In this document: positions 20,222-22,401 of the stretch, piece by piece
How positions within the stretch are numbered: the first letter of the stretch is position 1
Layout: every line of letters starts with the position of its first letter
Source: Candidatus Woesearchaeota archaeon
GTDB taxonomy: Archaea > Nanobdellota > Nanobdellia > Woesearchaeales > JABIAG01
NCBI GenBank assembly: GCA_019323235.1
Contig: JAHWHN010000173.1
Span: 1-22,401, forward strand
DNA length: 22,401 nt
Reading direction: 5' to 3'
Made by a program: the position numbers and the translations under genes
Notes under the pieces: generated by a model
What the model saw: only the letters and a program-made list of their open reading frames with translations
The model's database searches: none
Told to the model about the DNA's origin: nothing

Positions 20222-21025
20222 TTAAGCAAATAAATTGCCCTCCTTAATTTTCTTAACTGCTCCTTCAGTAAATAAAGCCATTCTAATTGGTTCCATTCCT
20301 GGAGCTAAGTCTAAAGCACTAATGTCTTCCACTTTCATAACATCTAATCCAGGGATATTAGTTACATTAGATAAAGGACAATCTTGAGATACTATAATAA
20401 TAGGACCTACTTTCCTTTTGTATTTTCTTCCTCTAGTTTTACCTTTTCCAGCTCTGATTGTTTTTTCAGAAACTCTTTTTAGTTCATCAGTTAAACCTAA
20501 GGATTTTAATGATTTTAATAATTCAGAAGTTTTAGTCATGCTTTCGAATTCATCTGATAAAACAAATGGATAATTATCAGAAACTTTATGACCTCTTTCA
20601 GCAACAACATCTTTCATTACTGAAGCAGATAAAGCACATCTCATAGCTTTCTTCTTTTCTTTTTTGTTTAAATCTTTGATTAAAACTTTTTCAGCTTTTG
20701 GAGCGTGAGCTTTTCTACCACCAACAGTACCTGGAGCTACAGCAGCAACCCATGAAAATCTGTTACCTCTATGGCTTAAGATTTTTCTTGGTACTCTTGA
20801 GATACCATAACCATAACTACCTTTATAATTGTGTCTTCTTCTTGAAATTTCAGCTGAAGCTCTCATACCTGCATCAGGCTTAGCACCATATGGCTGAATC
20901 AATTGAGAATTAACGCTAACAGCTGCTCTTTTAATTAAATCAGGTCTAAAAGATTCATTAAATTGCTTAGGCATTTCTAATGATCCTTTTTCACTTGCTT
21001 TAGTATCTAATATTTTTAATTTCAT
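20222..21025 (-). CDS. rpl4: Large-subunit ribosomal protein uL4
   Basis: The 267-residue protein is archaeal uL4: LPKQFNES-like MPKQFNESFRPDLIKRA, then the long tunnel loop (SRRRHNYKGSYGYGISRVPR, FSWVAAVAPGTVGGRKAHAP, about 61-109) and the globular half ending with LDLAPGMEPIRMALFTEGAV. uL4 reaches the tunnel constriction together with uL22, and in bacteria it represses the S10 operon by binding the mRNA leader; whether this happens here is unknown, but the operon leader is structured. The start overlaps the uL3 stop as ATGA and has a GGTAG site. Confidence 0.96.
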   Translation of the reverse strand: MKLKILDTKASEKGSLEMPKQFNESFRPDLIKRAAVSVNSQLIQPYGAKPDAGMRASAEISRRRHNYKGSYGYGISRVPRKILSHRGNRFSWVAAVAPGTVGGRKAHAPKAEKVLIKDLNKKEKKKAMRCALSASVMKDVVAERGHKVSDNYPFVLSDEFESMTKTSELLKSLKSLGLTDELKRVSEKTIRAGKGKTRGRKYKRKVGPIIIVSQDCPLSNVTNIPGLDVMKVEDISALDLAPGMEPIRMALFTEGAVKKIKEGNLFA

Positions 21026-21972
21026 AGTACTACCTTTTCTATTTTAATTTTCGGATTGATTAATTTCTTATTTGGTCTTACAGGGAAACTTAACTTAACT
21101 GGTCTTTTAACAGCACCAGGAACACTTCCTCTTAATAACATATAAGAATTTTTAACCATACCATAACCTCTATAACCATTAACTGGATTAATAGATTTTA
21201 AATCATCACTAATACTCATAACTACTTTATTATATTCAGTTCTTGTATGGAAACCCATTTTACCAGGCTGAGGAACTCTCCACATCATGTGAGCTTGTGA
21301 AGTCCAACCACCAGATCTAGCACCAACAGCTCTTTGGCCTTTTTCAGATTTTTTAGCTTTTAGTCTAACACCAAATCTTTTAACAACACCTTGGTAACCT
21401 TTACCTTTAGTAACTGCGTGAACATCAACCATCTTACTTCCAGCAAAGATATCATTAATTGAGAATTCTTTATCTAAATTTTCTTTAACCCATGCTAATT
21501 GATCGTCTTTACTTCCACCTAAAGCTACTTCAAATAATTCTGGTTTCTTTTTACCAATAGATGTTTTACCTGGTTGTGAATACATTACTAATCTAATTTC
21601 AGTAAAATCTTTTGAGAAATCATCAACTTTTTTTGAACTTGTTTTTGGAATTTTTAGTTTTCTTTTAACTTCTTCATCCAACTTTGGAGAAAGAACCTCA
21701 GAAACTAATAAATTTTTGTTGTAAAATCGAGCAGAAAGAATTTTTAATGGTGGACATTCGATAATTGTCACAGGGAAAGAATAATTAATAACTTTCTTAC
21801 CAACTTCTTCTACACCAGTCATATGAGTCATACCAACTTTATACCCCATAAAACCACTCAACTTTACATCACTTGGTTTAACCCAATTCCTAACTCTAGC
21901 TAATAAACTCTTTGACCTTTTTCTTGGCCAAAATTGCAAACTTCCGTGTCTTGGACTTAATTTCTTTACCAT
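21022..21972 (-). CDS. rpl3: Large-subunit ribosomal protein uL3, first gene of the operon
   Basis: From the ATG at 21972 the protein is 316 residues. It has the archaeal start SPRHGSLQFWPRKRSKSLLA, the GYKVGMTHM strand, the GKGYQGVVKRFGVRLKAKKS extension (about 190-208) that reaches the peptidyl transferase centre, and RVPQPGKMGFHTRTEYNKVV. A longer reading from 22017 would add 15 residues (MYKIVFYYFIG...) without similarity and would run through the leader hairpin; the later Met is the usual archaeal start. It overlaps uL4 by four bases. uL3 is an early assembly protein of the large subunit. Confidence 0.96.
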   Translation of the reverse strand: MVKKLSPRHGSLQFWPRKRSKSLLARVRNWVKPSDVKLSGFMGYKVGMTHMTGVEEVGKKVINYSFPVTIIECPPLKILSARFYNKNLLVSEVLSPKLDEEVKRKLKIPKTSSKKVDDFSKDFTEIRLVMYSQPGKTSIGKKKPELFEVALGGSKDDQLAWVKENLDKEFSINDIFAGSKMVDVHAVTKGKGYQGVVKRFGVRLKAKKSEKGQRAVGARSGGWTSQAHMMWRVPQPGKMGFHTRTEYNKVVMSISDDLKSINPVNGYRGYGMVKNSYMLLRGSVPGAVKRPVKLSFPVRPNKKLINPKIKIEKVVL

Positions 21973-21988
21973 TTTTAATAATCTTCCA

Positions 21989-22035
21989 ATAAAATAGTAG
22001 AACACTATTTTATACAAAAAGATGTTCTCTTTTTG
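21989..22035 (-). promoter_or_regulatory. Two adjacent perfect hairpins with complementary loops in the uL3 operon leader
   Basis: In the transcript the first stem pairs 22028-22035 with 22015-22022 (8 bp, loop GAACA). After one base (22014) the second pairs 22004-22013 with 21989-21998 (10 bp, loop GTTCT). Both are perfect, with five-base loops. The loops are complementary (GAAC with GTTC; AGAACA with TGTTCT if a closing base opens), so a kissing or alternative fold is possible. The second stem ends about 17 bases before the uL3 ATG. A regulatory role, such as ribosomal protein feedback, is inference. Confidence 0.6.
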
Positions 22036-22050
22036 GTTTTAAGCGTAATA

Positions 22051-22076
22051 CTTAGCGTTTTTTTCAAAAACTAAGC
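22051..22076 (-). promoter_or_regulatory. Third stem at the 5' end of the operon leader
   Basis: In the transcript CUUAG-UUUUU pairs with AAAAA-CG-CUAAG, a 10-bp stem with a three-base loop and a two-base bulge, starting near the predicted transcription start. Its upper half is A-U only, so chance pairing is possible. It adds to the two stems nearer uL3. Confidence 0.4.
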
Positions 22077-22103
22077 TTTTTCGAAACAAAGAATTTTAGG
22101 GCT

Positions 22104-22113
22104 ATTTATAAAT
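22104..22113 (-). promoter_or_regulatory. TATA box of the ribosomal protein operon
   Basis: ATTTATAAAT is a perfect palindrome 14 bases past the priL stop. A start about 25 bases downstream would be near 22080, leaving a leader of about 105 bases before the uL3 ATG, unlike the leaderless single genes in this window. It is the only good TATA element in the 155-base gap. Confidence 0.6.
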
Positions 22114-22127
22114 GTTATCCTTTATGA

Positions 22128-22401
22128 TTATTTTTCTACCGCGTTTTCCTTTGATTTATCTTCAGTTTTTTCCTTCTTTGATAAATCTTTGGTTTTTGGC
22201 TTATTATTATCTAATAATTTAGATTTGAAATATCTTGCTTTGGCATAAGAAATTGGATTTTTGATTCTTTTACACAAATCATCAGGATTACATACTAAAA
22301 TTCCTTTGTAATATGCCTCACTCTCACAATTTGGAGGTAATTTTCCACCTCTACTCTTATAATATGATAATTGAGTCTTAATATAAGTATCTCTTAAAGG
22401 A
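22128..22401 (-). CDS. priL: DNA primase large subunit PriL, C-terminal part (5' end outside window)
   Basis: The frame is open from the right edge and stops at 22128-22130, giving the last 90 residues. They match the end of the iron-sulfur domain of archaeal/eukaryotic primase large subunits: YYKSRGGKLPPNCESEAYYK, then GILVCNPDDLCKRIKNPISY and KARYFKSK. The Cys residues in PPNC, LVC and DLC are at positions expected for the 4Fe-4S ligands (at least two of them are ligands) and the NPISY matches the conserved HPxxY-like motif. PriL works with PriS to make replication primers. A polar Lys-rich tail of about 25 residues ends the protein. It lies 155 bases upstream of the uL3 start on the same strand. 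Identification is from memory of the family. Confidence 0.78.
   Translation of the reverse strand, partial: PLRDTYIKTQLSYYKSRGGKLPPNCESEAYYKGILVCNPDDLCKRIKNPISYAKARYFKSKLLDNNKPKTKDLSKKEKTEDKSKENAVEK

Noticed and set aside
21973..22017. Longer N terminus of uL3
   Set aside because: The extra 15 residues have no family match, lie within the leader hairpins and precede the standard archaeal start.
21989..22035. The two leader hairpins as a terminator of priL
   Set aside because: They lie downstream of the operon TATA box and are not followed by a U tract, so a leader role fits better. Dual use cannot be excluded.
1..22401. tRNA, rRNA, insertion sequence, integrase or attachment site
   Set aside because: I found no cloverleaf with a TTCGAAT-type arm in the gaps, no transposase motifs, and no direct repeats flanking the middle gene group.

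Overview
The window is a very AT-rich, gene-dense archaeal chromosome segment. The archaeal assignment rests on ribosomal proteins of the archaeal/eukaryotic type (eL34, eL14, eL19, eL32, eS4), aIF1, the RNase P protein Rnp1/p29, the large primase subunit, and TATA-box promoters with no bacterial -35/-10 pairs. The compact overlapping genes, the shortened or altered ribosomal proteins and the fused eL34-eL14 gene suggest a DPANN lineage (Woesearchaeota/Pacearchaeota-like); that placement is inference. TAA, TGA and TAG all act as stops, so the code looks standard.

Left part (1-5327): the 3' end of pheT (+), a convergent TIM-barrel endonuclease IV/sugar isomerase-like gene, a VIT1/CCC1-like membrane protein, a divergent protein made of five PAS domains with no output domain, a six-helix membrane protein of unknown role, and a fused eL34-eL14 ribosomal protein with a Lys/Ala tail.

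Middle part (5432-8513): small genes on the minus strand, most with their own TATA box about 25-27 bases from the start codon. They are a CDA-fold deaminase, a cysteine-cluster protein, an unrecognised 139-aa protein, a DUF106/EMC3-like membrane insertase, an unlisted 49-aa protein, and a lipoprotein with one PKD domain and a strong Shine-Dalgarno. They sit where many archaea carry adk, cmk and truB between secY and eL34/eL14; those three genes are absent here.

Right part (8595-21972, minus strand): one long translation operon in the canonical archaeal order uL3-uL4-uL23-uL2-uS19-uL22-uS3-uL29-aIF1-Rnp1-uS17-uL14-uL24-eS4-uL5-uS14-uS8-uL6-eL32-eL19-uL18-uS5-uL30-uL15-SecY. The cistrons abut or overlap, often as ATGA. 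A TATA box at 22104-22113 starts an mRNA leader of about 105 bases holding two adjacent perfect hairpins with complementary loops, plus a third stem. Upstream lies the 3' end of the primase large subunit gene. The operon supplies ribosomal proteins, initiation and RNase P factors and the SecY translocon, while the nearby DUF106 protein is a second membrane-insertion factor.

Main points for a second look: an apparent one-base frameshift at an A7 run in the uS3 tail that hides a 22-residue extension ending next to uL29; the eL34-eL14 fusion; loss of zinc ligands in eL34 and uS14; near-identical Lys/Ala tail DNA shared between ribosomal genes; and the hairpin-bearing operon leader. No CRISPR array, insertion sequence, tRNA or rRNA was recognised, and no stretch above 300 bases lacks a gene.
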